Positions 18,501 through 22,397 of a stretch of 22,397 nucleotides of DNA are shown here, piece by piece. Position 1 is the stretch's first letter; each line of letters opens with the position of its first letter. The notes below the pieces were generated by a model. It saw nothing but the letters and a program-made list of their open reading frames with translations, made no database searches and was not told the DNA's origin. Both the position numbers and the translations under genes were made by a program. Location of the stretch: contig NC_049986.1 of the NCBI RefSeq assembly GCF_000003815.2, positions 4,044,133 through 4,066,529 of the forward strand. Direction: 5' to 3'. Source of the DNA: Branchiostoma floridae (Eukaryota > Chordata > Leptocardii > Amphioxiformes > Branchiostomatidae).

Positions 18501-20727
18501 TAGCACCCCTCAATAGCGCTGTAACAATCTAGCCTAGTACTATGAATATTACCATAGCTCGGTCAATAATTACTTGACACAAGTCCCCGGTTCCATGATC
18601 TTCCATCTCCGATCATCCCGAACGCTGAGCATCACTATGTCAGTCCCTGTAATAACACTTCACTATAAATCAGTATAAAATGCATCAATTATTGTTTATT
18701 CAAATGATCTCCATTAGTGAGTACAATTCTGCATCACTAGTCGTCCTGGAGTCAAACACATAAAATGCATCTTCCTGAATCTCTTAACAAGAACGTAACG
18801 CGATGTGTCCGGCTGCGGCTTATCAGTCCACTACGGGTTCTAAAGTCCCTGTCACCGGTAGGGCAGAGTTGGGTTTCTCGAGTAGTAAGGGATTCGCGCT
18901 TTCTTGCAGCTTCTGTTGATGTGGCTTTGCCAAGGACTGTAGCACTGTAGCGATATACCTTCACAAGTGGGTGACTAACGGCCCTAAATCTTTCGTTAAA
19001 AGGTACGTCGTCGAGGACGGGCGCTCTTCGCTGGGATTTTCCTGGAGGCGAAAGAGAGCTCGACATACCGGCGGCGCTCTTGGCGGTCCGAACCTGGATT
19101 TGGCTTGGGACGACTTCCACTTCGGCTTCAGCCCGTCCTACCTCCCCGGTGGTAGCACCGCCTCTCCCGCCCGTTCCACCATCCGCTATCCCACCCGCCT
19201 CCCTCGCTTCCTACCCGACACGCCACTGTCTAGTTCCTCCTCGAGCGGGAAGTCTGGGAGTCAGTACGGAGGCGGACTGTTCACCCAGGTCCCCAGCCTT
19301 GGCTCCCGGGCCTACTGGGCTGGCGGAAACGGGATCGAGGACCAGCCGATTCCAACCCGACAACCAGCGTACCTGCCTGACGGAGAGCCTGACCAGGACG
19401 TCTGGGATCGAGACTACGGTCGTCCTCGCCTGATTGACTACAGGTGATCTTTTATTTCTTATGCTTAAACTCAAAATATCTAGTGGTGTCTTGTTGGCGT
19501 AACGGCTAGGGTGTTTGGCACAGAACCAAGAGGTCCCGGGTTCGAATCCCTGATATGCCACAGATGTTGTGTCATTTGGGAAAGACTTTGTATTTTTGCC
19601 ATCCGTCCAATACCACAGATTTACGTTCTCATGACCATTTTAACCAACACTACACAGACTCCACATGATCCACATCCGAAGGCTGCGGCCAGTGTCACGG
19701 CAAAGAAGAAGACCCGAACAATAGCCGTTATCTTAGAAATGTTTACAACGTTACCTTGCCATGTATTTTTGCCATTGTTCAGTACCAATGATTCTCATGA
19801 CTATTTTTACTAACCCTGCGTAGGCCCCACATCCCAAGGCTGCGGCCAATCTCACAGCAAAGTCAAAGACAAGAACAGCAGCCGGGGAGCCCCTACTTCG
19901 GCTCCCGCCGCCTGGGTGGTGACGTGTACCTGCAGGGCCTGGGCAGCAGCGCCTCCTGCCGGTTCGTCCTGCCCCGGTACCTGCCTCGGTCCCCGCAGAC
20001 GGTTCCTGCAGAAGACGAGACGTACCCGACGGCTGAGCGAGGGGGAGGACTCTACACGGAAACCTTCGGCCCGGATAGAACCGTATGTATATCTTAACTT
20101 GAAAGTTCATCTGTGTTGGTAAAAGTAATTATTGAACTAGTTTAACTGTAATATCCAACATTGCGAAAAATTGGACTGAACACCACCAGTCTTTGTCAAG
20201 GAATGAACAATCTACTGCTGTCGTGACGTCACGTATGCAGATAGAACACGTGATTCAGTAAGCATTGGATCATAGGTTGCAGGAAGTCTATGGCGCCCAC
20301 CGTCTGTATATCTTTTTATTGTTTGCTGATTTGTTTGTTTGTCGACATGTCGTCTCAAATTCCAGTGCCCATATCAACACATACACACACGTCTTAAAAA
20401 TCTTAAAACACATAACGCTACACGTCTTAAGATAACAGAAAGAAGGAAGGAAGGTAGGAAGGAAGGGAGAAAGGAAGAAAGAAAGAGAGAGAGAAAGAAA
20501 GAACATGGAACGAACTGTATGTCAGTGCTTGCACCTCTGTTATAAAGGGTGTATGTTGTCATTCGTGTAGACCAATCGCTGTGTGTAATAAACGGCGTAG
20601 CAGTTGATTTGACATGACCGTACTAATGGCATTCTTTGCGATTTGCCCATAGTTCAAAATCAAGCGGCCTGCTATGAGCTACGCACCGTACGGAGTCTAC
20701 AGGGTCATTCCGGAATCCAACTTGTGA
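3453..20727 (+). CDS. SEA/EGF transmembrane mucin-like protein, 11 coding exons (gene span)
   Basis: Eleven segments join through GT-AG junctions whose phases all agree (1,1,0,2,1,2,1,2,2,0). The total is 3,984 nt, or 1,327 residues plus TGA. Residues about 34-48 are hydrophobic (signal), 50-329 are Ser/Thr/Asn-rich with a basic patch, 330-833 are Ser/Thr repeats, and about 842-951 are a SEA domain. Residues 961-994 form a six-cysteine EGF domain, 998-1019 a four-cysteine half-module, about 1032-1055 a membrane helix, and 1056-1327 the cytoplasmic tail. The order mucin repeat-SEA-EGF-TM-tail is that of SEA-type transmembrane mucins, which coat epithelial surfaces. The first-exon assignment is the weakest part; everything from exon 2 onward is well supported. 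The exact orthologue cannot be named from sequence alone, and an alternative last exon may exist at 22018. Confidence 0.85.
3766..3928. mobile_element. Foldback element (family B, short copy)
   Basis: The terminal inverted repeats TACTCTCCAAGCAGAGG and CCTCTGCTTGGAGAGTA enclose 163 bp. The inner arms also pair (TTCTATTATTATGTCAGG with CCTGACAAAATAGAA). No coding capacity, so a MITE. Confidence 0.8.
3929..4309. other. Intron sequence, no feature seen
   Basis: Only short unsupported open frames. Confidence 0.4.
4310..4622. repeat. Tandem duplication, 152-bp unit, tRNA-like core
   Basis: Two units start at CAGCTGAACGTATT (4310, 4462) and share GCATTCA, GGAGTTTCT, CATTCATTCAATC and GCTCGAGTGGGTAGC. 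The second holds TAGCCTAGTGGGTAGAG, like an RNA polymerase III A box. The B box is degraded. This suggests a doubled, decayed tRNA-derived SINE (inference). Confidence 0.6.
4665..4818. mobile_element. Foldback element (family A, complete)
   Basis: It starts CTACTCTCCAAGCAGAGG and ends with its complement. The arms pair over about 70 bp (GTTGAGTCGC-GAGATA with TATCTC-GCGACTCAAC; ACTAGTAGTAGTAGTCGG inside), with a hairpin tip GCTCCTCTGTAAGAGGAGC. It has no coding capacity. Confidence 0.85.
4819..5128. other. AT-rich intron sequence, nothing recognised
   Basis: No repeat ends, exons or motifs that I can support. Confidence 0.5.
5129..5431. repeat. Direct repeat, copy 1 (303 bp)
   Basis: Nearly identical to 5981-6283 (offset 852 bp); one difference seen is GGACGATTCC against GGATGATTCC. 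It contains two copies of the palindrome CTGGATATCCAG. Its ends lack TG...CA, so it is not an obvious LTR. Confidence 0.93.
5432..5980. repeat. Spacer between the direct repeats; possible transposon body
   Basis: Contains GC-richer sequence with an open frame (5443-5799) lacking any known domain. It ends in the GTGAGGGGGGTATAAC motif also found at 28-44. It is probably non-autonomous transposon sequence. Confidence 0.45.
5981..6283. repeat. Direct repeat, copy 2 (303 bp)
   Basis: Second copy of 5129-5431. The identity ends at GAGGGCGGG, after which the flanks differ (GTTAACC against GGCATG). Confidence 0.93.
6490..7064. repeat. Diverged tandem repeat, about 514-bp spacing
   Basis: 6490-6551 and 7004-7064 are homologous (GTTGTTTT-CGT-TAGC, CACATTC, ACGTGTTA, TAGCAT-CAGATG-CGTC). 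In both, boxes of CCTGGATAT-C follow downstream (6577 onward; 7221 onward). This suggests one and a half units of a larger satellite-like repeat. Confidence 0.6.
6577..6806. repeat. Minisatellite, about 42-bp unit, on palindrome CTGGATATCCAG
   Basis: Six copies of CCTGGATATCCAG-AAACGG are spaced 39-42 bp apart, separated by linkers such as CTTGAACAGACTCAGGACGA. The unit is a multiple of three, so it leaves all frames open on both strands; I do not call it coding. Confidence 0.9.
7281..7710. other. Intron sequence, nothing recognised
   Basis: No feature beyond short open frames. Confidence 0.45.
7711..7895. mobile_element. Foldback element (family D)
   Basis: The arms TAGCCTCTCTACTAGGCTCC and its near complement GGAGCCTGGTAGAGGCTA are followed inward by GGTGGTCTAAT / ATTAGACCACC, then GAAATTG / CAATTTC and GAGTC / GACTC. 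About 185 bp with no coding capacity. Confidence 0.8.
7896..7985 (+). repeat. Dispersed repeat (family H, copy 1)
   Basis: Shares CTGTAACTG-CCCCTCC, GGCGGATGTT-GGCG-GCTG and TAATCAG-CTA with 16598-16806. It serves as the empty-site comparison for the insertion at 16644-16785. Confidence 0.6.
8022..8095. repeat. Hairpin, 19-bp perfect arms
   Basis: ATTGTGGAAAAAACTAAAC and its exact complement enclose 36 bp. Probably a short foldback element. Confidence 0.75.
8270..8426. mobile_element. Foldback element (family F)
   Basis: The 26-bp ends ATCCGCGGGGTAACCTATAT-CCGTTG and their complement differ at two or three sites. Inner arms GTGGTTTC/GAAACCAC also pair. About 157 bp, non-coding. Confidence 0.85.
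8826..9005. mobile_element. Foldback element (family C)
   Basis: Ends ATCTCCAAGCAGATCCTACG and complement; inner arms CATAGTATCAAAAGCTGGC / GCCAGCTTTGATACTGTC-TATG, then CCGGC/GCCGG. The outermost bases resemble families A and B, so the ends may be used by the same transposase. Confidence 0.85.
9238..9390. mobile_element. Degraded element with family A/B left end
   Basis: ATTCTCCAAGCAGAGGTT is present at 9238-9255. Inner sequence pairs weakly (TTTCGGTAGTGG with CCACCGAAA), but the right end is not intact. Confidence 0.45.
9472..9663. mobile_element. Foldback element (family B, long copy)
   Basis: Ends ACTCTCCAAGCAGAGGTTA and TAACCTCTGCTTGGAGTGT. Inside are AGGCGTTTTTATCGGGCTTT and its complement, then TTTTGTAC-GTTTTCTTT paired with its complement. 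A near-perfect 80-90 bp arm hairpin, non-coding. Confidence 0.9.
9664..9986. other. Intron sequence, nothing recognised
   Basis: Contains a G-rich stretch (about 9866-9935). No exon. Confidence 0.45.
9987..10252. mobile_element. Foldback element (family J) with nested arms
   Basis: Ends CCGTTGCAGGCT and AGCCTGCAACGG, continuing with CCCGGGGCTTGTTTTTTTA against TAAAAAAAGCCCC. Nested arms are ATTTTCAACGTTG/CAACGTTGAAAAT and GTCGTTGAAGG/CCTTCAACGAC. An 18-base C run (10203-10220) lies near the right end. Confidence 0.85.
10253..11626. other. Last part of intron 1, no gene recognised
   Basis: No foldback ends seen. The open frame at 10820-11044 lacks an ATG near its start and has no domain. The segment ends in the polypyrimidine tract and TTGCAG acceptor of the mucin exon. 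Confidence 0.5.
11627..14002 (+). CDS. Mucin exon: Ser/Thr-rich region and 109-residue repeats
   Basis: One large exon runs from a TTACTTGCAG acceptor (ending 11626) to the donor GATC|GTTAGT at 14003, phase 1 at both ends. It adds about 792 residues. The first third (residues about 50-329) is non-repetitive and rich in Ser, Thr and Asn. Inside it lies a basic stretch (about 12000-12420) that is not typical of mucins and ends in RHRR (12412-12423). From 12469 onward is the tandem repeat. High Ser/Thr with scattered Pro indicates dense O-glycosylation; this is inference from composition. A genomic stop at 14005 lies just past the donor, so the junction must be spliced. Confidence 0.9.
12469..13980 (+). 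repeat. Coding tandem repeat, 327-bp unit, about 4.6 copies
   Basis: The units start at 12469, 12796, 13123, 13450 and 13777, spaced exactly 327 bp (109 codons); the last is cut at about 13980. I see no difference between units 2, 3 and 4 by eye, including at synonymous sites. Unit 1 differs at its start (TEISIQ against TQISTQ). Each unit has 52 Ser/Thr in 109 residues, 4 Pro and no Cys. The identity points to recent expansion or gene conversion. Copy number in the assembly may be an underestimate. Confidence 0.97.
14148..14260 (+). CDS. Exon 3: N-terminal part of SEA domain
   Basis: The acceptor is CTCTCTTTAG|GG and the donor AAG|GTAACC; the entry phase is 1 and the exit phase 0. The peptide begins SNGTVRLKLETARVFVDALL and continues with NKTSQEF. 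It shows the alternating hydrophobic pattern and N-glycosylation sequons (NGT, NKT) seen at the start of SEA domains, which follow mucin repeats in many membrane mucins. It joins directly to the end of the repeat exon through an Arg codon split C|GG. Confidence 0.88.
14261..14616 (+). other. Intron 3
   Basis: T-rich; two similar stretches (about 14395-14475 and 14510-14585, sharing GAGTTTCCTT and CATCTATACCC) suggest a diverged tandem duplication of about 110 bp. Confidence 0.6.
14617..14675 (+). CDS. Exon 4: central part of SEA domain
   Basis: This small 59-nt exon has acceptor GGTCGCAG|GTC and donor TTTGA|GTAAGT; it enters in phase 0 and leaves in phase 2. It encodes VTPLFQFEPQFIRCEVVGF, typical of the middle beta-strand of SEA. 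The next codon (Glu) is split across the intron immediately before the PGS motif of exon 5. Confidence 0.85.
14676..15739 (+). other. Intron 4 with local tandem repeats
   Basis: Holds GGTATAGTATACAATATA twice (about 14940-15008) and the 103-bp duplication at 15031-15227. The open frames at 15209-15521 have no domain. Confidence 0.6.
15031..15227 (+). repeat. Tandem duplication, about 103 bp, with acceptor-like tracts
   Basis: Both units share AAATGACT, CCGAACTATA, GTTCTTTCAGATCTTCTT and GACTTTGG...GGCATTC. Each has a pyrimidine tract ending in TTTCAG, which looks like a splice acceptor. Confidence 0.75.
15740..15900 (+). CDS. Exon 5: C-terminal half of SEA domain with PGS motif
   Basis: The acceptor is GCATCGCAG|GCC and the donor GACGCAG|GTAGGG; phase 2 in, phase 1 out. 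The peptide starts PGSTISILDVIYNKT, and Gly900-Ser901 fit the G-S autoproteolysis site of SEA domains (MUC1 has the related PGSVVV). The remainder resembles the SEA helix and last strand, ending in VDVLYITVDA. One NKT sequon follows the motif. Cleavage at this site is expected from the family but not shown by sequence. The motif tail is STI rather than SVVV, so cleavage could be slower or absent. Confidence 0.88.
16446..16513 (+). pseudogene. Partial duplicate of the exon 6 acceptor and 5' end
   Basis: About 70 bp repeat the region around the exon 6 acceptor (about 16804-16876): CTTTGTTCCAC, CCAGGCAC, then ACGTTTGTTCCCGTCGCGTT. The acceptor AG (16476-16477) and the reading frame are kept. The first EGF cysteine codon is TGA (16504-16506) instead of TGT, so the frame ends there, and the copy stops soon after. 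It is either a decayed exon duplicate or a truncating alternative exon. Confidence 0.8.
16514..16836 (+). repeat. Dispersed repeat (family H, copy 2) interrupted by a foldback
   Basis: CTGTAACTGGCCCCTCC, GGCGGATGTTGGGCGAGCTG and TGTAATCAGGCTA match the copy at 7896-7985. The match is split by the element at 16644-16785. Confidence 0.6.
16644..16785. mobile_element. Foldback MITE with TA target duplication
   Basis: Ends AAGCCCCGTTTATAAATCAAG and near complement CTTGATTTGTAAACGGGGCTT. Flanked by TA on both sides, and inner arms TTTAGCTCGGCCGA/TCGGCCGAGCTAAA pair. TA duplication suggests a Tc1/mariner-type transposase. Confidence 0.85.
16837..17041 (+). CDS. Exon 6: EGF-like domain and four-cysteine half-module
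   Basis: The acceptor is CACGCCAG|GC and the donor TGCAC|GTGAGT; phase 1 in, phase 2 out. Cysteines at residues 961, 966, 972, 981, 983 and 994 have EGF spacing (C-x4-C-x5-C-x8-C-x-C-x10-C). Four more (998, 1004, 1010, 1019) look like the first half of a second EGF domain that is not completed, since the next exon has no Cys. Three N-glycosylation sequons (NST, NST, NGT) are present. The position between SEA and membrane matches SEA mucins. A truncated copy of this exon lies about 360 bp upstream. Confidence 0.92.
17042..17510 (+). other. Intron 6
   Basis: Includes the hairpin at 17191-17228 and AT-rich sequence; no exon seen. Confidence 0.6.
17191..17228. repeat. Short hairpin
   Basis: GACCAAGGAGGA and its exact complement around an 8-base T-rich loop. 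Confidence 0.7.
17511..17536 (+). CDS. Exon 7: 26-nt juxtamembrane mini-exon
   Basis: The acceptor is ATATTTTTCAG|GT and the donor CGCGAG|GTGAGT; phase 2 in, phase 1 out. It encodes only SVPDPGPR, a Pro-rich linker between the cysteine module and the membrane helix. It is inferred because both junctions are strong and because the phases of exons 6 and 8 cannot join directly without it (exon 6 ends in phase 2; exon 8 needs phase 1). Confidence 0.75.
17810..18205 (+). repeat. Diverged internal repeats, possible retroelement tail
   Basis: Three loosely similar blocks share CTATCTACA/ATCTACCGACATACCAAA-ATCA and AATCC-TC-AGTTAT. The region ends with the hairpin ACCTTCTTGGCGAAGGT (18185-18201). 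The pattern resembles the 3' tails of invertebrate non-LTR elements; no reverse transcriptase is present. Confidence 0.4.
18258..18381 (+). CDS. Exon 8: transmembrane helix and basic stop-transfer
   Basis: The acceptor is GTTCTCACAG|AC and the donor GGAACAG|GTATGA; phase 1 in, phase 2 out. It encodes DQTMWLLIAVGSGLGALLLL followed by LCCATIGRAVYIKRHRKRRW. About 24 hydrophobic residues are followed by a strongly basic cluster, giving a type I topology with the SEA/EGF part outside. The helix holds closely spaced Gly residues (a GxGxG run) and a CC pair near the cytoplasmic face that could be palmitoylated. Confidence 0.93.
18382..19002 (+). other. Intron 8
   Basis: No repeat or exon recognised; the frames running past the 18381 donor stop soon after. 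Confidence 0.55.
19003..19443 (+). CDS. Exon 9: cytoplasmic tail, Gly/Ser/Pro/Tyr-rich
   Basis: The acceptor is CGTTAAAAG|G and the donor TACAG|GTGATC; phase 2 in and out. The 147 residues have no clear domain but many short aromatic/proline motifs: SPSYLPGG, RYPTRLPRFLPD, SQYGGGLFTQ and PAYLPDGEP. A Ser run is also present. A disordered tail with multiple tyrosines is typical of adhesion or mucin receptors that recruit adaptors. GC content and codon use are higher in GC than in the mucin exon. A specific binding partner cannot be given. Confidence 0.88.
19488..19560 (+). tRNA. tRNA-like sequence (pseudogene or SINE head)
   Basis: A 73-nt segment in intron 9 has an A box TGGCGTAACGG and a perfect B box GGTTCGAATCC. 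The anticodon arm is TTTGG-CACAGAA-CCAAG (nominal anticodon CAG) and the T stem is CCGGG/CCCTG. The acceptor stem pairs only about 5 of 7, the D stem is poor, and position 33 is A instead of T. It is therefore unlikely to be a working tRNA, but it may still carry a pol III promoter. Confidence 0.5.
19589..19733 (+). pseudogene. Partial duplicate of the exon 10 acceptor and 5' end
   Basis: This stretch aligns with about 19762-19890: TGTATTTTTGCCAT, TTCTCATGAC, then CCACATCC and AAGGCTGCGGCCA. The AG is kept (ACACAG|AC) and the frame reads RLHMIHIRRLRPVSRQ, like PHIPRLRPISQQ of exon 10, before a TAG at 19722-19724. Several indels and substitutions show it is older than the mucin repeats. Confidence 0.75.
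19824..20082 (+). CDS. Exon 10: cytoplasmic tail, continued
   Basis: The acceptor is CCTGCGTAG|G and the donor AGAACC|GTATGT; phase 2 in, phase 0 out. It encodes 86 residues starting PHIPRLRPISQQSQRQEQQP and ending GLYTETFGPDRT. The motif GGGLYTETFG echoes GGGLFTQVPS of exon 9, and PRYLPRSP echoes other YLP motifs, so the tail seems built from loose internal repeats. If the donor is not used, translation stops four codons later at TAA (20095). A decayed copy of its 5' end lies about 160-170 bp upstream. Confidence 0.85.
20083..20652 (+). other. Intron 10 with purine microsatellite
   Basis: Contains an impure GGAA/GAAA run at about 20441-20503 and a 24-bp exact match (20100-20123) to 7994-8017 in intron 1. 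Confidence 0.6.
20653..20727 (+). CDS. Exon 11: last coding exon, C-terminus -SNL
   Basis: The acceptor is GCCCATAG|TTC, phase 0. Twenty-four codons, FKIKRPAMSYAPYGVYRVIP then ESNL, precede a TGA at 20725-20727. Ser at -2 and Leu at 0 fit a class I PDZ-binding terminus; several SEA-type mucins end in PDZ ligands. The Tyr/Pro/Gly content matches exons 9 and 10. The stop overlaps a weak donor-like GTGAGA, so alternative splicing into 22018 in another frame is possible but less likely. Confidence 0.8.
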   Translation, partial: FKIKRPAMSYAPYGVYRVIPESNL

Positions 20728-21967
20728 GATTGAAGAAGTCAGCCTTCCCGTCTTCCCGCGATTGCGTCGCCCATTAATTGATCTACTGTTCTAACGTATA
20801 AGACCTTCTTTAGACTCCAGATCCAATGCAAGAAGGAAAAACAAAATGGTTAAAAAAAGCCAACATTTCTTTTATTCCTGATCCAAGACGGTGCTGAAAG
20901 TGACACTAGAATTGTAACCGATTTACGTACCGCCCTGACAAATACATTCAAGGCAAGCTCGTGCATGCAGGCGAACATTAATACAAATACCGTTGTCATT
21001 CATATGAATTACTTGCTATGGCCTAACCCATCGGCCATGTTTAATGTCCTATACTCAATATCCATTTCAGCTCCTCTCGAAAAACCTTTCTTAAAGCGCT
21101 AAAAAAGTTACAAGTTTGACAACAGGACGCCGACATTATACAAAGCTTTAAATTAGTTGACATATTTAGAAATGTAAATTTGTAATGATGTAAAAATCTA
21201 CGCAATTGTTGCGAAAATTTAAAGATAGATAATTTCATGCAGGGTATGTTACATGATGATTCTGTAAACTATACTGAGAGCTTTTGTATAAATGGAAATG
21301 ATACATAATCGAAGGGAAAATATACATAATCAAATCTTCAGGCTAATGTATATAAAACGCATCTTACTCAAGTACAGTAAATTACACATAAATATTAAAA
21401 ACATAGCATAGCAAATATTTATCATTGGCCAATCATATTCATCTTTGACTGTACAAAAACTGTAAGAACGTGTGTTTTTCCTTCTTACTAATTCGGCTCC
21501 TATTTACAACAAATGGCGAGGGAGATGTGATAGGTCATAATGCGTGCGTTTTTTTTTTCTTCAGAATTGCTGTATCCGTGTGCAAAAATCTACAGTACTA
21601 GTATATGTACCATGAAGAACATGAAACTTGGGCATGATTTAGGACAAGATTCCGGAAACGTAATTCAGGGTACGTGGGCGAAAACGCTTCAATCGGCAAA
21701 CAGGTTTATAGACTATATATCACAAATGGTGAATTGAAAATTGAAAAGAAAAGAAGAGAGAAAATGAGTGTGACAACATTCTACAGATTGCACCTTTATT
21801 AACAACTGCTTTGTACAAACGTTGTAAATCATTTGTAGCAATTCCGGAATTGTCAAATATATACGGATGAGATGAGGTCTATGCGGAATGATTCAGGGTA
21901 AAAAAAAATATGCTGTAAAAAGTTATAATTCAAATGTGTTATCTAATAAAATATCTATTTTATGTAA
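20728..21967 (+). other. Probable 3' UTR of exon 11 transcript
   Basis: About 1.24 kb of AT-rich sequence lies between the exon 11 stop and the poly(A) signal at 21945. The only open frames are short ones that do not continue the gene. The 3' limit is inferred from the signal and the GU-rich element after it. Confidence 0.6.
21945..21950 (+). terminator. Poly(A) signal AATAAA
   Basis: AATAAA is followed 20-40 nt later by a G/T-rich run (about 21970-21988, GGAGTGTGTGTTTTTTTC). This is the standard arrangement of a cleavage/polyadenylation site. It would end the transcript that uses exon 11. Confidence 0.65.
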
Positions 21968-22017
21968 AGCTGGAGTGTGTGTTTTTTTCTGACTACCGCG
22001 TTTCTATATTGCACTAG

Positions 22018-22275
22018 GAACCGGTTTCTCAAGCAACTGGATATGATTTTGAAACGGTCAGTCAAGCGCCCTGCATCGACCTTGGTGAATTCCTAAAGGC
22101 TATGAATTTCGAAAAGTCACTACTGATGAAGCAGGGTATCTTTGGGGAGTATACCGAGCATTCCGACATTGCCTACTTACCAACTCGGCTTACACCTGAA
22201 GGAGCCTTGGTGATCACAGAAAGGTCGATAGCTGTCGTGATCAGGTGTATACATATCGAAAAAAACAGACAATAA
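22018..22275 (+). CDS. Candidate alternative 3' exon (open, phase 0)
   Basis: The acceptor is ATATTGCACTAG|GAA with a CTGAC branch-like site upstream. An open frame in phase 0 runs 85 codons to TAA at 22273. Phase 0 matches the exit of exon 10, so it can replace exon 11. The peptide includes GYDFETVSQAPCIDLGEF and IAYLPTRLTPEG; the latter resembles RYPTRLPRFLPD of exon 9. It starts only about 50 bp after the poly(A) site of exon 11. The TAA lies inside AATAAA (22271-22276), which is odd. A donor at 22244 (ATCAG|GTGTAT) could instead carry the gene beyond the window. Confidence 0.45.
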   Translation, partial: EPVSQATGYDFETVSQAPCIDLGEFLKAMNFEKSLLMKQGIFGEYTEHSDIAYLPTRLTPEGALVITERSIAVVIRCIHIEKNRQ

Positions 22276-22397
22276 AGTTAGTTTGAACTGATAGCAACAG
22301 CAATGAACGCGCCCTCTATTGTCAGATTACATCTGAAATTTGACTACATTTTGAAAACTTTAGACATGATTGTCATCACCTGTCAATGAGCATAAAT
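22276..22397. other. Window end, no feature recognised
   Basis: Too short to judge whether it is a 3' flank or an intron. Confidence 0.3.

Noticed and set aside
18971-19002. ATG at 18971 as start of a separate gene for the 158-codon frame
   Set aside because: The AG at 19001-19002 gives an acceptor whose phase fits the transmembrane exon, and the composition continues into exon 10.

Overview
The window is eukaryotic. It has long AT-rich introns with GT-AG junctions, CA/GT microsatellites and many short foldback transposons. The foldback families that share the end CTCCAAGCAGAGG, together with the gene content, suggest a cephalochordate (amphioxus, Branchiostoma). That assignment rests on my recollection of amphioxus repeats and on general features, not on a search.

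I can assemble one gene on the plus strand, a membrane-anchored mucin-like protein. Eleven coding exons join with compatible phases into 1,327 codons plus a stop (3453-3597, 11627-14002, 14148-14260, 14617-14675, 15740-15900, 16837-17041, 17511-17536, 18258-18381, 19003-19443, 19824-20082, 20653-20727). In order the protein has a hydrophobic signal segment, a Ser/Thr-rich region with a basic patch and a furin-like RHRR site, and a nearly identical 109-residue repeat (about 4.6 copies, 48% Ser+Thr). These are followed by a SEA domain with a PGS cleavage-type motif, an EGF domain plus a half-EGF cysteine module, one transmembrane helix, and a Tyr/Pro/Gly-rich cytoplasmic tail of about 270 residues ending in -SNL. 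The layout matches the SEA-type transmembrane mucins. The expected product is a glycosylated cell-surface rod whose SEA domain can break, with a tail able to bind adaptors.

Layout: 1-3.4 kb is upstream DNA with half a foldback element, two microsatellites and two perfect RFX-type X-boxes. Exon 1 at about 3.5 kb is followed by an 8-kb intron packed with foldback elements, a tandem tRNA-like repeat, an 852-bp-spaced duplication and a minisatellite built on the palindrome CTGGATATCCAG. From 11.6 to 20.7 kb lie the remaining exons. Two introns carry partial duplicates of the following exon's 5' end, and both duplicates have in-frame stops. From 20.7 to 22.0 kb is a 3' UTR with a good poly(A) site. 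A further open exon at 22018 may be an alternative C-terminus or a continuation of the gene.

I see no operon, CRISPR, virus or toxin gene. The points most worth checking are the alternative 3' exon, the two truncating exon duplicates, the homogenised mucin repeat and the X-box pair.
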